Origin: Nocardioides oceani
Lineage (GTDB): Bacteria; Actinomycetota; Actinomycetes; Propionibacteriales; Nocardioidaceae
DNA: 64,000 bases
Assembly (NCBI RefSeq): GCF_030412965.1
Contig: NZ_JAUHJQ010000002.1
Location: 773,174-837,173, forward strand
Reading direction: 5' to 3'
The position numbers were made by a program, and so were the translations under genes. Below the pieces are notes generated by a model. That model had not been told where the DNA came from, made no database searches, and worked only from the letters and a program-made list of their open reading frames with translations. Positions 38,544 to 48,107 of this stretch are shown piece by piece; the first letter of the stretch is position 1; each line of letters begins with the position of its first letter.

Positions 38544-39251
38544 GTGGACATGCTGTCGAACGCGGAGATCGCCGCGGCCGGGCTGGCCGACTGGCGCAAG
38601 CTCGGCCAGGCGCTGCACGCGCGGTACGCCGTCGCGGACCTCGCGGCCGGCGCCCGGCTGGTCGCCGCGGTGGCCGACGCGGCGGCCGCGGCCGGCGCCG
38701 AGCCCCGCGTGTCGGTGACCCGTGGGCACGTCGACCTGCGGCTGGTCAGCCACGACGCGACCTACCGCGACGAGGAGGGCGTCGAGCACGTCGTCGAGTG
38801 GGTGACCCGGCGCGACGTCGACCTCGCCCGCCGGATCACCGGGCTCGCCGAGGAGCAGGGCGCGGTCGCCGAGCCGGCCGGGATCACCGCGATCGAGCTG
38901 GCGCTCGACACGGCCCGCTCCGGGCTGCTCGCACCGGTGTGGGCCGCCCTGCTGACCGGCTCCACCGACGCCGTCGGGCTCGGCTCGACCTCCGACGACG
39001 TCCGCGACGCCACCGGCCAGGTGCCGGGGCTGTGGTTCCAGCGGACCGACCCGCACGACGAGCCGCGGCAGCGGTTCCACCTCGACGTGTGGGTCGCGCC
39101 GGAGGTCGCCGAGCAGCGGATCGCCGCGGCGGTCGCCGCCGGCGGGATCGTCGTGGACGACAGCCAGGCCCCGTCGTACACCGTGCTCGCGGACGCGGAC
39201 GGCAACAAGGCGTGCGTGTGCACCTCGCTCCCGCCGGCGAGCGGCTCGTGA
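38544..39251 (+). CDS. Pterin-carbinolamine-dehydratase-like domain fused to a VOC/glyoxalase domain
   Basis: A 235-residue protein of two small domains. Residues about 3-105 resemble 4a-hydroxytetrahydrobiopterin dehydratase (PCD/DCoH), with the closing VDLARRITGLAEEQG helix, but the His-His pair of active enzymes is not seen. Residues about 112-230 are a VOC (glyoxalase/dioxygenase) unit, with candidate metal ligands in ITAIELALDT and RFHLDVWV. The fusion is found in actinobacteria; function is unknown. It starts 10 bases after the ABC permease gene and overlaps the ASCH gene by 4. Confidence 0.78.
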   Translation: MDMLSNAEIAAAGLADWRKLGQALHARYAVADLAAGARLVAAVADAAAAAGAEPRVSVTRGHVDLRLVSHDATYRDEEGVEHVVEWVTRRDVDLARRITGLAEEQGAVAEPAGITAIELALDTARSGLLAPVWAALLTGSTDAVGLGSTSDDVRDATGQVPGLWFQRTDPHDEPRQRFHLDVWVAPEVAEQRIAAAVAAGGIVVDDSQAPSYTVLADADGNKACVCTSLPPASGS

Positions 39252-39640
39252 CGTGGCCGCGCGTGGGCCGGCTCCGCGCCCTCGAGCTCGGCACGCCCGG
39301 CGGGCTGCGCGAGGAGCTCAACGGGCTCGTCCTGGCAGGGGAGAAGCAGGCGACGGCCGGCCTGCTGGCGGAGTACGACGACGAGGACGAGGAGCTGGAG
39401 CACGTCGGCGAGCGGCTGGCGCTGGTCGACGACGACGGCCGGCACGTCGCGACGGTGGAGGTGACCGCGGTGGACGTGGTCGCGTTCGGTGACGTGCCGT
39501 GGTCCTTCGCGCAGGCTGAGGGCGAGGGCGACGCGGACCTCGCGGACTGGCGCGAGGGTCACCGTCGCTACTGGGCGCGCCTGGGCACTCCGGTCACCGA
39601 CGAGACGAGCGTCGTCTGCCTGCGGTTCCGGCTCGCCTGA
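39248..39640 (+). CDS. ASCH domain protein
   Basis: A 130-residue protein fitting the ASCH fold: LVLAGEKQATAGLL at the start of the domain, EVTAVDVVAFGDVPWSFAQAEGEGD, and a terminal RYWARLGTPVTDET that matches the family's C-terminal signature. ASCH proteins resemble RNA-binding PUA domains; some hydrolyse modified nucleosides. GTG start overlaps the previous stop (GTGA). The 3' end overlaps the convergent DUF998 gene by 47 bases. Confidence 0.83.
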   Translation: MTWPRVGRLRALELGTPGGLREELNGLVLAGEKQATAGLLAEYDDEDEELEHVGERLALVDDDGRHVATVEVTAVDVVAFGDVPWSFAQAEGEGDADLADWREGHRRYWARLGTPVTDETSVVCLRFRLA

Positions 39641-40250
39641 GCGGTCGCCCGGGGCGGACCACGGTCCCCGCGGCGGCCGCCACCGCGACCAGCACGGGCC
39701 AGAGCGCGAGCCGCTCGAGGGCGCCCGACGCGGGGCCCTCGCCGACGAGCACGAACGCCGCGCCCGCCGCTCCGGTGACGACGCCGGTGGCCACCAGGGC
39801 ACGAGCGAGCCGCGGCGAGTCGGCGTGCAGGCGGACGCCGAGGGCGACCAGCGCGACCGGCTGCGCGACGAACAGCGGCGCCGCGGCGACGACGTGCAGC
39901 GTGACGTCCTCGTCGAGTGGCGCGAGGCCCGTCGCGACCGAGCTCAGCCCGGAGACGACGAGCAGCCCGCTGACCCATGGCCCGAGAGCCCGGCCGAGCA
40001 GCGCCGCGCCACCGGCCAGCAGGGCACCGGACACCACGAACGCACCGTTCATGAGGTCGTGCCGCGGCGAGCAGTACGCCGCCGAGCAGCCCGACTCGCC
40101 CAGCCGGCTGATCGAGTCGCCGAGGAGGCTGTAGTCGCCCGTGGTGCCGGCCGCCACGAACAGCTCCGCCGCGACGTACGCGGGCCGCACGAGCAGTGCG
40201 AGCGCTCCCCACCGCGCGACGGCCCGGCGGCCGGGGCCGAGGTCAGCCAC
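39594..40250 (-). CDS. DUF998 family membrane protein
   Basis: A 218-residue protein with about six membrane helices, typical of DUF998: the early segment GDYSLLGDSISRLGESG and the later VATGLAPLDEDVTLH are its hallmark loops. Function unknown. Its ATG overlaps the end of the dimethylargininase gene by 8 bases, so it is probably the last gene of that operon; its end overlaps the convergent ASCH gene. Confidence 0.82.
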   Translation of the reverse strand: MADLGPGRRAVARWGALALLVRPAYVAAELFVAAGTTGDYSLLGDSISRLGESGCSAAYCSPRHDLMNGAFVVSGALLAGGAALLGRALGPWVSGLLVVSGLSSVATGLAPLDEDVTLHVVAAAPLFVAQPVALVALGVRLHADSPRLARALVATGVVTGAAGAAFVLVGEGPASGALERLALWPVLVAVAAAAGTVVRPGRPLRRAGTAGRRRSSRR

Positions 40251-41007
40251 GCAGCCGCACCGACAGGCAGGTGACGCAGCCCTCGAGCTTCTCGAACTCG
40301 GTGATGTCCACGGCGACGACGCGCAGGCCCCGGTCCTCGTACAACCGCCGGGTCGCGGGCGCGGCGGCCGACATCAGCACGGTCTCCTCGTCGAGGAGGA
40401 CGACGTGCGCGCCGGGCTCCTCCGGGACGGGGAGGAACGAGGTCCACACCGAGGGGTCGTCGACCAGCTCCTCGAAGCCGACGACGGTCCCGTCCGGGAG
40501 GGCGGTCACCGCGGACTTGAGGTGGAGCACCTTCGTCAGGGGTACGCCGACCACGCGGGCGCCGAGCGGCTCGAGGTGCCGGGCGAGCTGCTCGGCGCCG
40601 GACCGGTCGGTCCGCCCACCCAGGCCCACCCACACGGTGCCGTCGTGCTTGAGCACGTCCCCGCCGTCGAGCGTCCCGGGCGCCTCGATCCGCTCCATCC
40701 GGTAGCCGAGCTCTCGCAGCACCTGCTCGGTGCCGGCGGTCTCGGGCTTCCGCTCGTCGGCACCGGGCCGGGTGACCACGGCGAGGTCGGCGAGGACGAC
40801 GACGGTGTCCTCGACGAAGACCGAGTCCGGGCACTCGGGGGCCGGCGGCACCTCGACGGTCTCCCAGCCCTCCGCCTGGAGGGCCGCCACGTAACCGTCC
40901 CACTGCTGCAGTGCGAGGTCGACGTCGACCGGGACCCGCTCGACGTGGGTGAGCAGCCCCTCGGCCAGGCGGGGGCTGGGGCGGCGGACGAGCGCGCGGC
41001 GGGGCAT
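40243..41007 (-). CDS. ddaH: Dimethylargininase / arginine-modifying guanidinase family (DDAH)
   Basis: A 254-residue enzyme that would convert N-omega-methylated arginine to citrulline and methylamine. Seen are the substrate-binding DSVFVEDTVVV, the APGTLDGGDVL segment, the catalytic His in KVLHLKSAVT, and the active-site Cys in CVTC near the C-terminus (Cys244 and Cys247). ATG 41007 begins the conserved MPRRALVRRPS; a longer reading has no support. Some relatives act on other guanidines. Confidence 0.9.
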   Translation of the reverse strand: MPRRALVRRPSPRLAEGLLTHVERVPVDVDLALQQWDGYVAALQAEGWETVEVPPAPECPDSVFVEDTVVVLADLAVVTRPGADERKPETAGTEQVLRELGYRMERIEAPGTLDGGDVLKHDGTVWVGLGGRTDRSGAEQLARHLEPLGARVVGVPLTKVLHLKSAVTALPDGTVVGFEELVDDPSVWTSFLPVPEEPGAHVVLLDEETVLMSAAAPATRRLYEDRGLRVVAVDITEFEKLEGCVTCLSVRLRG

Positions 41008-41047
41008 GGGGGGATCCTGCCGCACGGCCGCCCAGGTCCGGGTCCCG

Positions 41048-42358
41048 TCAGTCGCCGAGCACGCGCCGCAGGTAGGCGTTGGCGAGGACCCGGTCGGGGT
41101 CCAGCCGGTCGCGCACGGCGAGGAAGTCGGCGAACCGCGGGTAGACCGGAGCGAGGTCCGCCGCCGACATCGTGTGCACCTTGCCCCAGTGCGGGCGGCC
41201 ACCGGCGGCGCGGAGCACCGGCTCGACCAGGCCGAAGTAGCGCCGGTGGTCGGCGTCGCGGTGGGTGTGGAAGGCCAGGTAGAACGAGTCCCGCCCCGAC
41301 GCGGTCGACAGCGGCACGTCGTCGGCCGGGGTCGAGCGCACCTCGACGGGGAAGGCGACCGTGACGTCGGAGGCGTCGATGACGCGTCGGCACTCGCGCA
41401 GCACCTCGAGGCCGACCTCGCGCGGCACGGCGTACTCCATCTCCCGGAAGACGACGTGCCGCGGCGAGGTGAAGACCCGGTGCGCGACGTCGCTGTAGGT
41501 CCGGGCGCCCAGCACGCGCGCGCTGACCTGGTTCATCCGCGGGATCACCCGGGGGACGCGGTTGGCCGCCGCGTTGAGCGCGCCGAAGACCGTGTTGGAC
41601 AGGAAGTCGTCGTCGAGCCACGAGCGCCACCGCGCCAGCGGCTCGGCCTCGGAGACGTCGGCGGCGAGGCGGTCGTTGCGCTTGACCAGGGTGCGGTCGG
41701 TGTGGGGGAACCAGTAGAGGTCGACGTGGTGGCTGCCCGCCGTCATCTCGTCGTACGTCGCCAGCGCGGCGTCCCACGCCATCGGCTCCTCGCGGGCCTC
41801 CAGCAGGAACAGCGGCTCGACCCGGAAGGTCAGCGTGGTCAGCACCCCGAGCGCGCCGAGCCCGACCCGCGCGTGCTCGAGCACCTCCGGGTGCTCCTCG
41901 GACGTCGCCCGGACCACCTCGCCGGTGCCGGTGACCAGCTCCAGGCCGGCCAGCTGGGCGGCCAGCCCGCCCGCGAGCCCGCCGGTGCCGTGGGTGCCGG
42001 TCGAGACCGCGCCGGCGAGCGTCTGCTCGGCGATGTCGCCCATGTTGTGCAGGCTCAGCCCCAGCCGCTCGAGCCCCTCGTTGAGGTCCTGCAGCTTGGT
42101 GCCGGCCAGCGCGGTGACGGTCATCGCCTCGCGGTCGACCGCGACGATCCCGGCCATCGCGGTCGGGAGCAGCATGGTCTCCTCGGGGGCCGCGATCGCG
42201 GTGAACGAGTGGCCGGTGCCGACCATCTTCACCGTGCTGCGGCGCTCGCGGGCCCGGATGACCTCGGCCGCGATCCCCGCCGCGTCGGCGGGCCGCACCA
42301 CCCGGCTCGGACGTGCGTGCTCCAGCCCCGACCAGTTGCTCCACTCCACGAGGCGCAA
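41048..42358 (-). CDS. FAD-linked sugar-lactone oxidase (D-arabinono-1,4-lactone / L-gulonolactone oxidase family)
   Basis: A 436-residue flavoenzyme. The PCMH-type FAD domain spans about residues 12-180, with VGTGHSFTAIA and GAVSTGTHGTG. The C-terminal ALO domain ends with PHWGKVHTMSAADL, the lactone-oxidase signature. Mycobacterial Rv1771 is a similar protein that oxidises L-gulono-1,4-lactone. It lies 27 bases after the MFS gene and 40 bases before ddaH on the same strand, so the four genes may be one operon. Confidence 0.9.
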   Translation of the reverse strand: MRLVEWSNWSGLEHARPSRVVRPADAAGIAAEVIRARERRSTVKMVGTGHSFTAIAAPEETMLLPTAMAGIVAVDREAMTVTALAGTKLQDLNEGLERLGLSLHNMGDIAEQTLAGAVSTGTHGTGGLAGGLAAQLAGLELVTGTGEVVRATSEEHPEVLEHARVGLGALGVLTTLTFRVEPLFLLEAREEPMAWDAALATYDEMTAGSHHVDLYWFPHTDRTLVKRNDRLAADVSEAEPLARWRSWLDDDFLSNTVFGALNAAANRVPRVIPRMNQVSARVLGARTYSDVAHRVFTSPRHVVFREMEYAVPREVGLEVLRECRRVIDASDVTVAFPVEVRSTPADDVPLSTASGRDSFYLAFHTHRDADHRRYFGLVEPVLRAAGGRPHWGKVHTMSAADLAPVYPRFADFLAVRDRLDPDRVLANAYLRRVLGD

Positions 42359-42385
42359 CCTATCGGCCAGGGGCCCGGAAACGGG

Positions 42386-43567
42386 TCAGTCGCCCCGGGG
42401 CAGCAGCTGGGCGGCGAGCGCGGCGACCACGCCGGCGGTGAGGCTGACCAGGTAGGCGGCCGACGCGCCGGAGTGGTCGACGACGAAGCCGCTGATCGTG
42501 GCGCCGGGGGCGACGCCGGCGACCAGGCCGGTCTGCATGATCGCCATCCCCTCGGTGAGCCGGCTCGCGGGCACGACCTGCTCGGTCAGCGACATGGTGG
42601 CCACGAGGGTCGGCGCGATCGCCAGGCCGCCGGCCAGGAGCACCAGGCCCATCAGCCACACCTGGTCGATGAAGAACAGCGGCGCCATCGCGCAGGCCAT
42701 CGCGAAGGCGCCCCAGCGCACCCGCACCGCGGGCCCGCGGCGCCACGAGACGGCGCCGGTCGCGAAGCCGGCGACCAGGCTGCCGAGCGCCCACAGGGCG
42801 AGCAGCCCGCCGGCGTACGCCTCGTTGCCCTGCTCCTCGGCGAAGGCGACGGTCGTGACCTCGGCCGCGCCGAACAGCACACCGAGGGCGGCGCTGCCGA
42901 TGGCCAGCGGCGTCACGGTGCGCCAGGGCAGCGGCGGCCGCGCGCCCGCGGTCCGGTCGTGGCGGTGCGGCGGCGGCTCGGTCGAGCGCTGCGCGGCGAA
43001 GGCGAGGCTGCCGCCGACCCCGGCGACGATGGCGACCGCGAGCCCGGCGACGGGGTCCACCGTCGTGGCCAGGAGCGTCACGAGGATCGGGCCCAGGATG
43101 AAGACCGCCTCGTCGGCGACCGCCTCGAGCGCGTACGCCGTCTGCTTGTCCTCCGGCGCCTGCAGGACGTGTGACCAGCGGGTCCGCACGCACGAGCCGA
43201 TCTGGGGGAGCGAGCCGCCCGCGAACGCCGCCGCGGCGTACGTCGCGCCGAGCGACCAGCCGGCCTCCACCGAGGTCACCAGCGCGACCATCGCGACGCC
43301 GAAGACGACGCTCGCCGTCGCCAGCACGCGGCCCTGGCCCAGCGCGTCCAGCAGTCGGCCCTGGACGATCGCGAGGACGGCGTTGGCGACCATGTACGCC
43401 GCCGACACGGCGCCGGCGACGCCGTAGGACCCGGTGGAGGACTCGACGAGCAGCACGATGCCGAGCCCGACCATCGAGATCGGCAACCTGGCGACCAGTC
43501 CGGTGGCGCTGAAGAGGGCGGCGCCGGGGTGGGCCAGGATCCGGCGGTAGGTGGCGAGGGCGGTCAT
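42386..43567 (-). CDS. MFS transporter, 12 helices
   Basis: A 393-residue major facilitator protein with 12 predicted helices. The motif A-like [15 protein letters not shown] follows helix 2, and a His/Arg-rich central loop ([14 protein letters not shown]) separates the halves. No substrate can be predicted. ATG 43567 begins the [11 protein letters not shown] segment; the remaining upstream frame is a shadow of hemH. It is divergent from hemH with 78 bases between. Confidence 0.87.
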   Translation of the reverse strand: MTALATYRRILAHPGAALFSATGLVARLPISMVGLGIVLLVESSTGSYGVAGAVSAAYMVANAVLAIVQGRLLDALGQGRVLATASVVFGVAMVALVTSVEAGWSLGATYAAAAFAGGSLPQIGSCVRTRWSHVLQAPEDKQTAYALEAVADEAVFILGPILVTLLATTVDPVAGLAVAIVAGVGGSLAFAAQRSTEPPPHRHDRTAGARPPLPWRTVTPLAIGSAALGVLFGAAEVTTVAFAEEQGNEAYAGGLLALWALGSLVAGFATGAVSWRRGPAVRVRWGAFAMACAMAPLFFIDQVWLMGLVLLAGGLAIAPTLVATMSLTEQVVPASRLTEGMAIMQTGLVAGVAPGATISGFVVDHSGASAAYLVSLTAGVVAALAAQLLPRGD

Positions 43568-43645
43568 GGCGGAGGTCAACCTAAGGCCGGCCCGGAGGCC
43601 CCCACCAATCGTCGGAGCGTTGTCCGCGCTCCCTACGATGAGGCC

Positions 43646-44779
43646 ATGTCCAGCCCCGCCGCCGCGCCCGACCCGGCGCCGTACGACGCCCTCCTGCTCG
43701 TGTCCTTCGGTGGGCCGGAGGGGCCCGACGACGTCGTCCCGTTCCTCGAGAACGTCACCCGCGGCCGGGGCATCCCGCGCGAGCGCCTGGAGCAGGTCGG
43801 CGAGCACTACCACCTCTTCGGCGGCAGGTCGCCGATCAACGACCAGAACCGCGCGTTCCTCGGGGAGCTGCGGGCCGACCTGGCCGACGCGGGCGTCGAC
43901 CTCCCCGTCTACTGGGGCAACCGCAACTGGGACCCCTACCTCACCGACACGCTCGCCCAGATGGCCGCCGACGGGGTGCAGCGGGCGGCGTGCTTCATGA
44001 CGAGCGCCTACTCCTCCTGGTCGAGCTGCCGGCAGTACCGCGAGAACCTCCACGCCGCCGTCGACGGCCTCCCCGAGGGTGCGCCGGCCCCGAAGCTGGA
44101 CAAGCTGCGTCACTACTTCAACCACCCCGGCTTCGTGGAGCCCGTCGTCGACGCGACCCTCGCCGCGCTGGCCGACCTGCCCGACGACGTGCGCGACGGC
44201 GCGCACCTGGCGTTCGTGACCCACTCGATCCCCACCCAGATGAACGACGCGAGCGGCCCGCCCGAGCAGGGCGGCGGCGCCTACGTCCGCCAGCACCTCG
44301 ACGTCGCCGGCGTCGTCGCCGACCGGGTCCGCGAGGAGACCGGCCGGGAGCACGCGCACGAGCTCGTCTACTGCTCCCGCTCCGGTGCCCCGCACGTCCC
44401 GTGGCTCGAGCCCGACGTCAACGACCACCTCGCGGCGCTCAAGGAGCAGGGCGTGCCGGCGGTGGTCATGGTGCCCGTCGGCTTCGTCTCCGACCACATG
44501 GAGGTCATCTACGACCTCGACACCGAGGCGATGGCGACCGCCGAGGAGCTCGGGCTCCCCGCTCGCCGTGCCGCGACCGCCGGCACCGACCCGCGGTTCG
44601 TCCGCGCGGTCCGCGACCTGCTGCTCGAGCGGGCCGCGGTCGAGCGCGGCGAGGAGGTGGCCCGTGCCGCGGTCGGCGCCACCGGCCCGATGTGGGACCG
44701 CTGCCCGGTCGGCTGCTGCGCCAACCCGCGCGGCGCCGTGCCCACCCTGACCGGCGAGCGCGAGCCGATCGACCAGTGA
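43646..44779 (+). CDS. hemH: Ferrochelatase (coproporphyrin type in actinobacteria)
   Basis: A 377-residue enzyme inserting Fe2+ into a porphyrin. Seen are [18 protein letters not shown], the catalytic His in [10 protein letters not shown], and [17 protein letters not shown]. The C-terminus has the CPVGCC cluster which, with an upstream Cys, binds a [2Fe-2S] cluster in actinobacterial enzymes. Actinobacteria use the coproporphyrin-dependent branch, so the substrate is probably coproporphyrin III (name CpfC). Overlaps the next gene by 4 bases. Confidence 0.95.
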   Translation: MSSPAAAPDPAPYDALLLVSFGGPEGPDDVVPFLENVTRGRGIPRERLEQVGEHYHLFGGRSPINDQNRAFLGELRADLADAGVDLPVYWGNRNWDPYLTDTLAQMAADGVQRAACFMTSAYSSWSSCRQYRENLHAAVDGLPEGAPAPKLDKLRHYFNHPGFVEPVVDATLAALADLPDDVRDGAHLAFVTHSIPTQMNDASGPPEQGGGAYVRQHLDVAGVVADRVREETGREHAHELVYCSRSGAPHVPWLEPDVNDHLAALKEQGVPAVVMVPVGFVSDHMEVIYDLDTEAMATAEELGLPARRAATAGTDPRFVRAVRDLLLERAAVERGEEVARAAVGATGPMWDRCPVGCCANPRGAVPTLTGEREPIDQ

Positions 44780-45609
44780 CCGACCGACCGGCGTCGCCCG
44801 AGGCCCTCCGCGACGTCGCGCTCGAGGTCGCCCGCGCGGCCGTGGGGGTCGTGCGCGAGCACGCCGCCCGCGGGGTCGGCGTGGCGGCGACGAAGACCAG
44901 CGAGGTCGACGTCGTCACCGAGGCCGACCGGGCGAGCGAGGCGCTCATCCGGTCGATGCTGCGCGAGCGGCGCCCCGACGACGCCGTCCTGGGGGAGGAG
45001 GGCGACGACGTCGCCGGCACCAGCGGCGTGCGGTGGGTCGTCGACCCCATCGACGGCACCGTCAACTTCCTCTACGGAATCCCGCAGTACGCCGTCTCCG
45101 TGGCCGCCGAGGCCACCGGTCCCGACGGCACCGCCGAGGTCGTGGCGGGCGTCGTCGTCAACGCCGCGACCGGCACCGAGTACGTCGCGCACCTCGCCGC
45201 CGGCGGCACGGGCGTGGCGACCCGCGACGGCGAGCGGATCCGGGTGGCGCCGCCGACCCCGCTGGGTCGCAGGCTGGTGGCGACCGGCTTCTCCTACGAC
45301 AGCGACCTGCGCGAGCTCCAGGCCCGCGCGCTGGTGCGGCTGCTGCCGCGCGTCCGCGACGTACGCCGCCTGGGCGCCTGTGCGCTGGACCTGTGCCACG
45401 TCGCGGAGGGCCTCGTCGACGGCTACGTCGAGGAGGGCGTGCACCTGTGGGACCACGCCGCCGGGGCACTGGTGGCCCGCGCCGCGGGCGCGCGGACCGC
45501 GCTGCTGCCGGGCGTCGGCGGCCGGGACCTGCTGGTCGCGGCGCCCGCCCACGGGTTCGACGAGCTGCTCGCCGCCGTCGTCGACTCCGGTTACGCGGCC
45601 GGGGAATAG
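44776..45609 (+). CDS. suhB: Inositol monophosphatase family protein
   Basis: A 277-residue Mg-dependent phosphatase. The metal ligands lie in LGEEGDD, the diagnostic [14 protein letters not shown] and the C-terminal [10 protein letters not shown]. It would remove phosphate from myo-inositol phosphate or a related substrate. It holds the place of Rv2701c (suhB) in the conserved block that follows. GTG start coupled to the hemH stop. Confidence 0.93.
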   Translation: MTDRPASPEALRDVALEVARAAVGVVREHAARGVGVAATKTSEVDVVTEADRASEALIRSMLRERRPDDAVLGEEGDDVAGTSGVRWVVDPIDGTVNFLYGIPQYAVSVAAEATGPDGTAEVVAGVVVNAATGTEYVAHLAAGGTGVATRDGERIRVAPPTPLGRRLVATGFSYDSDLRELQARALVRLLPRVRDVRRLGACALDLCHVAEGLVDGYVEEGVHLWDHAAGALVARAAGARTALLPGVGGRDLLVAAPAHGFDELLAAVVDSGYAAGE

Positions 45610-45729
45610 GGCACTTGCCCCAGACGTTCCCGACCTGCCCCGCCGCCCGGTGTGGGCAACCGCCGACCGATGGTGCACAATCTGGCGCGCCGTTGGTGGC
45701 ACATCGAGCCCGAGGGGAGTGAGCGACGC

Positions 45730-46020
45730 ATGGCGACGGACTACGACGCACCGCGCAAGAACGAGGAAGAGCAGTCCGAGGAGTCCATCGAGGAGCTCAA
45801 GGCGCGTCGCCACGACAAGAACTCCGGGAAGGTCGACGAGGACGAGGCGGAGGCGGCCGAGTCCTTCGAGCTGCCCGGCGCGGACCTCTCGCACGAGGAG
45901 CTCGCCGTCGAGGTGAAGCCCAAGCAGGACGACGAGTTCACCTGCATGAGCTGCTTCCTGGTCCACCACCGCAGCCAGCTGGCCGACGAGAAGAAGATGA
46001 TCTGCCGCGACTGCGTGTGA
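45730..46020 (+). CDS. DUF4193 family zinc-ribbon-like protein
   Basis: A 96-residue acidic protein of the actinobacterial DUF4193 family (Rv2699c). It has a charged N-terminus (EEEQSEESIEELKARR) and a C-terminal four-Cys ribbon, CMSC and CRDC, resembling the DksA/TraR zinc finger. Its function is not established. ATG 45730 starts the conserved MATDYDAPR; GAGG is just upstream. Strong terminator follows. Confidence 0.93.
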   Translation: MATDYDAPRKNEEEQSEESIEELKARRHDKNSGKVDEDEAEAAESFELPGADLSHEELAVEVKPKQDDEFTCMSCFLVHHRSQLADEKKMICRDCV

Positions 46021-46039
46021 CGACTGACTGAACGCAAGA

Positions 46040-46068
46040 GGCCCGCGACCACCTGGTCGCGGGCCTTT
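46040..46068 (+). terminator. Rho-independent terminator after the DUF4193 gene
   Basis: An 11-bp perfect stem (GGCCCGCGACC and complement), 4-base loop ACCT and a following TTT, 20 bases after the stop. It sits between convergent genes and may work in both directions. Confidence 0.9.
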
Positions 46069-46110
46069 CGCCTGTCCGGCCCCGGGAGCCGTCCCGGTCA
46101 GGCCTTCTGG

Positions 46111-46407
46111 TCAGGCCTTCTGGTTGTCCTTGCGCAGGTCCGGCGGCAGGTGGCCGGTCGAGCGCGTGTAGTACGACGCAGCCCGGCGCTGGGCCAGCAT
46201 GCGGGCGAGCCCGACGGCGACACCGCTGGCCACGGCCCACGCGACCGCCTCGCGCAGCTCGACGTCCGGGTCGGCCGGGTTCTCGGGGGGCTTCCGGCCG
46301 GTCGCGACCTGCCAGGTCTTGTCCAGTCCCTTCTTGGCGAGCGCCGCGGCGCCGAGGGCGGAGGCGAGGGAGAAGACGGACCACACCTTGGAGGAGTCAG
46401 ATGCCAT
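46111..46407 (-). CDS. DUF4235 family membrane protein
   Basis: A 98-residue protein with two hydrophobic helices, one near residues 10-25 and one near 52-70, of the DUF4235 type (VWSVFSLASALGAAALAKKGLDKTW). Function unknown. The stop codon lies in a 13-bp tandem duplication (46098-46123). It follows the DUF3093 gene by 20 bases and is probably cotranscribed. Confidence 0.85.
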   Translation of the reverse strand: MASDSSKVWSVFSLASALGAAALAKKGLDKTWQVATGRKPPENPADPDVELREAVAWAVASGVAVGLARMLAQRRAASYYTRSTGHLPPDLRKDNQKA

Positions 46408-46427
46408 GGCGGGACAGTACCCAGCGC

Positions 46428-46919
46428 TCAGGCCGGCATGTCGCCGGCACCGGCGCGGGCGGCGGTGACCGCGGCGGCGAGCCGGTCGGGGTGGCGGGTG
46501 CTGACCAGCCAGTACGGCGCCGGGTCGGCCGGGTCGGTGACCGTCACCCGCACGGCCCGCTTCAGGTATGGCCGCAGCAGCAGGTAGGCCCGCGCGTCCG
46601 CCTCGGGGCCGGCGACCCGCTTGGTCTCCTCGGCGTCGAGGGCACGCGCTTCGCCGAGGTGCTCGACGCCGATCCGGGCGCGGCCCGCGCGCAGCTCCCC
46701 GTCGGCCACGACCACCGGCGCGGCGCCGTACCCCACCAGGAGCGCGACGGCGATCAGCAGCAGCACCGCGGAGGCGCTCCACGCCAGGACGCCGGGGACC
46801 GCGACGACCAGCGCCAGCCAGAGCGACGCCACGAACATCGTGGCCTGCACCCACCACCGCAGCGGCACGCCGAGGCGCTCGCGGTGGTCGGCGGGCTGGG
46901 TCGGGACGGGCGCTGACAC
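46428..46919 (-). CDS. DUF3093 family membrane protein
   Basis: A 163-residue protein: two adjacent N-terminal membrane helices (RWWVQATMFVASLWLALVV and the following one) and a cytoplasmic C-terminal domain with AYLLLRPYLKRAV and PYWLVSTRHPDRLAAA, both typical of DUF3093 (Rv2698). Function unknown. It is divergent from dut with 51 bases between. Confidence 0.9.
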   Translation of the reverse strand: MSAPVPTQPADHRERLGVPLRWWVQATMFVASLWLALVVAVPGVLAWSASAVLLLIAVALLVGYGAAPVVVADGELRAGRARIGVEHLGEARALDAEETKRVAGPEADARAYLLLRPYLKRAVRVTVTDPADPAPYWLVSTRHPDRLAAAVTAARAGAGDMPA

Positions 46920-46970
46920 GCGTCACAGCCTCCCATCCCGCTCGTCCCGCGGCTGCTCTAGGGTCCCGAT

Positions 46971-47435
46971 GTGCCCGACTCCCGAACCGACCTCGACATC
47001 CACGTGGTCCGGCTCGACCCGGACCTCCCGCTGCCCGCCTACGCCCACCCCGGTGACGCCGGCGCCGACCTGGTCACCACCGTCGACGTCGTGCTGGCGC
47101 CGGGGGAGCGGGCGCTCGTGCCGACCGGCATCGCCATCGCCCTGCCCGAGGGGTACGTCGCGCTCGTCCACCCCCGCTCCGGGCTGGCCGCCAAGCACGG
47201 CGTGTCCATCGTCAACGCACCCGGCACCGTCGACGCCGGCTACCGCGGCGAGGTCAAGGTGCTGCTCGTCAACCTCGACCCGGCCGAGCCGGTCGAGCTG
47301 CGGCGGGGCGACCGGATCGCGCAGCTGGTCGTCCAGCGCGTCGAGACCGCGCGGTTCGTCGAGGTCGACGTCCTGCCTTCCTCCGCGCGCGGCACCGGAG
47401 GTTACGGTTCTACCGGGGGGTTCGGTCGTCCCTGA
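46971..47435 (+). CDS. dut: Deoxyuridine 5'-triphosphate nucleotidohydrolase (dUTPase)
   Basis: A 154-residue trimeric dUTPase that keeps uracil out of DNA and supplies dUMP. All five motifs are present: [44 protein letters not shown] and [16 protein letters not shown] start. Confidence 0.97.
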   Translation: MPDSRTDLDIHVVRLDPDLPLPAYAHPGDAGADLVTTVDVVLAPGERALVPTGIAIALPEGYVALVHPRSGLAAKHGVSIVNAPGTVDAGYRGEVKVLLVNLDPAEPVELRRGDRIAQLVVQRVETARFVEVDVLPSSARGTGGYGSTGGFGRP

Positions 47436-47462
47436 CCGTCCCCGACCAGCCAGTCGAGGGAG

Positions 47463-48107
47463 ATGTCCGTGAAGTTCCGCCGCAAGTCCGTCGACCCCAC
47501 GCCCGCGGGCGGATCGACCGGCGATGGCGCGCACGCCGACGACGCCGCGGGCGCGACCGCTCCGGTCGGGCCCTACGACTCCGCGGAGCTGCCGCCGGGT
47601 GACGGCGAGCGGGTCGACCTCGGGTCCCTGCTCATCGCCGCCGCGCCCGACCGCGAGCTGCGCCTGCAGGTCGACGAGCGCACCGGCGAGGTCCAGGCGG
47701 TCCTGCTCACCGGCACCGACGGCGCCCTCGAGCTGCGGGCCTTCGCCGCCCCCCGCAACGGCGACCTGTGGAGCGAGCTGCGCCCGCGGATCGTGGCCGA
47801 GATGGCCCAGCGCGGCGGCACGGCCACCGAGCGCGAGGGCCGCTTCGGCACCGAGCTCCTCTGCGACCTGCCGGTCACCCGCGCCGACGGCCAGTCCGCG
47901 ACCCAGCCGTCGCGGATCATCGGCATCAACGGCCCCCGCTGGCTGCTGCGCGCCACCCTGCTCGGCCGGCCCGCCGTGGACCCCGAGGCCGGCCGGGAGT
48001 GGGAGGACGTCGTCACCAACGTCGCCGTACGCCGCGGCGCCGGCGCCGTCCCGCCCGGCGAGCCGCTGCCGGTGACCATGCCCGAGGGCGCGAGGCGGCT
48101 GGGATGA
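47463..48107 (+). CDS. DUF3710 family protein
   Basis: A 214-residue soluble protein of the actinobacterial DUF3710 family (Rv2696c). It starts with a basic segment (KFRRKSVD), then a disordered Gly/Ala stretch, then a compact domain with GPYDSAEL, NGPRWLLRATLLGRPA and WEDVVTNVAVRRG. Function unknown. It overlaps the OB-fold gene by 4 bases. Confidence 0.9.
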   Translation: MSVKFRRKSVDPTPAGGSTGDGAHADDAAGATAPVGPYDSAELPPGDGERVDLGSLLIAAAPDRELRLQVDERTGEVQAVLLTGTDGALELRAFAAPRNGDLWSELRPRIVAEMAQRGGTATEREGRFGTELLCDLPVTRADGQSATQPSRIIGINGPRWLLRATLLGRPAVDPEAGREWEDVVTNVAVRRGAGAVPPGEPLPVTMPEGARRLG

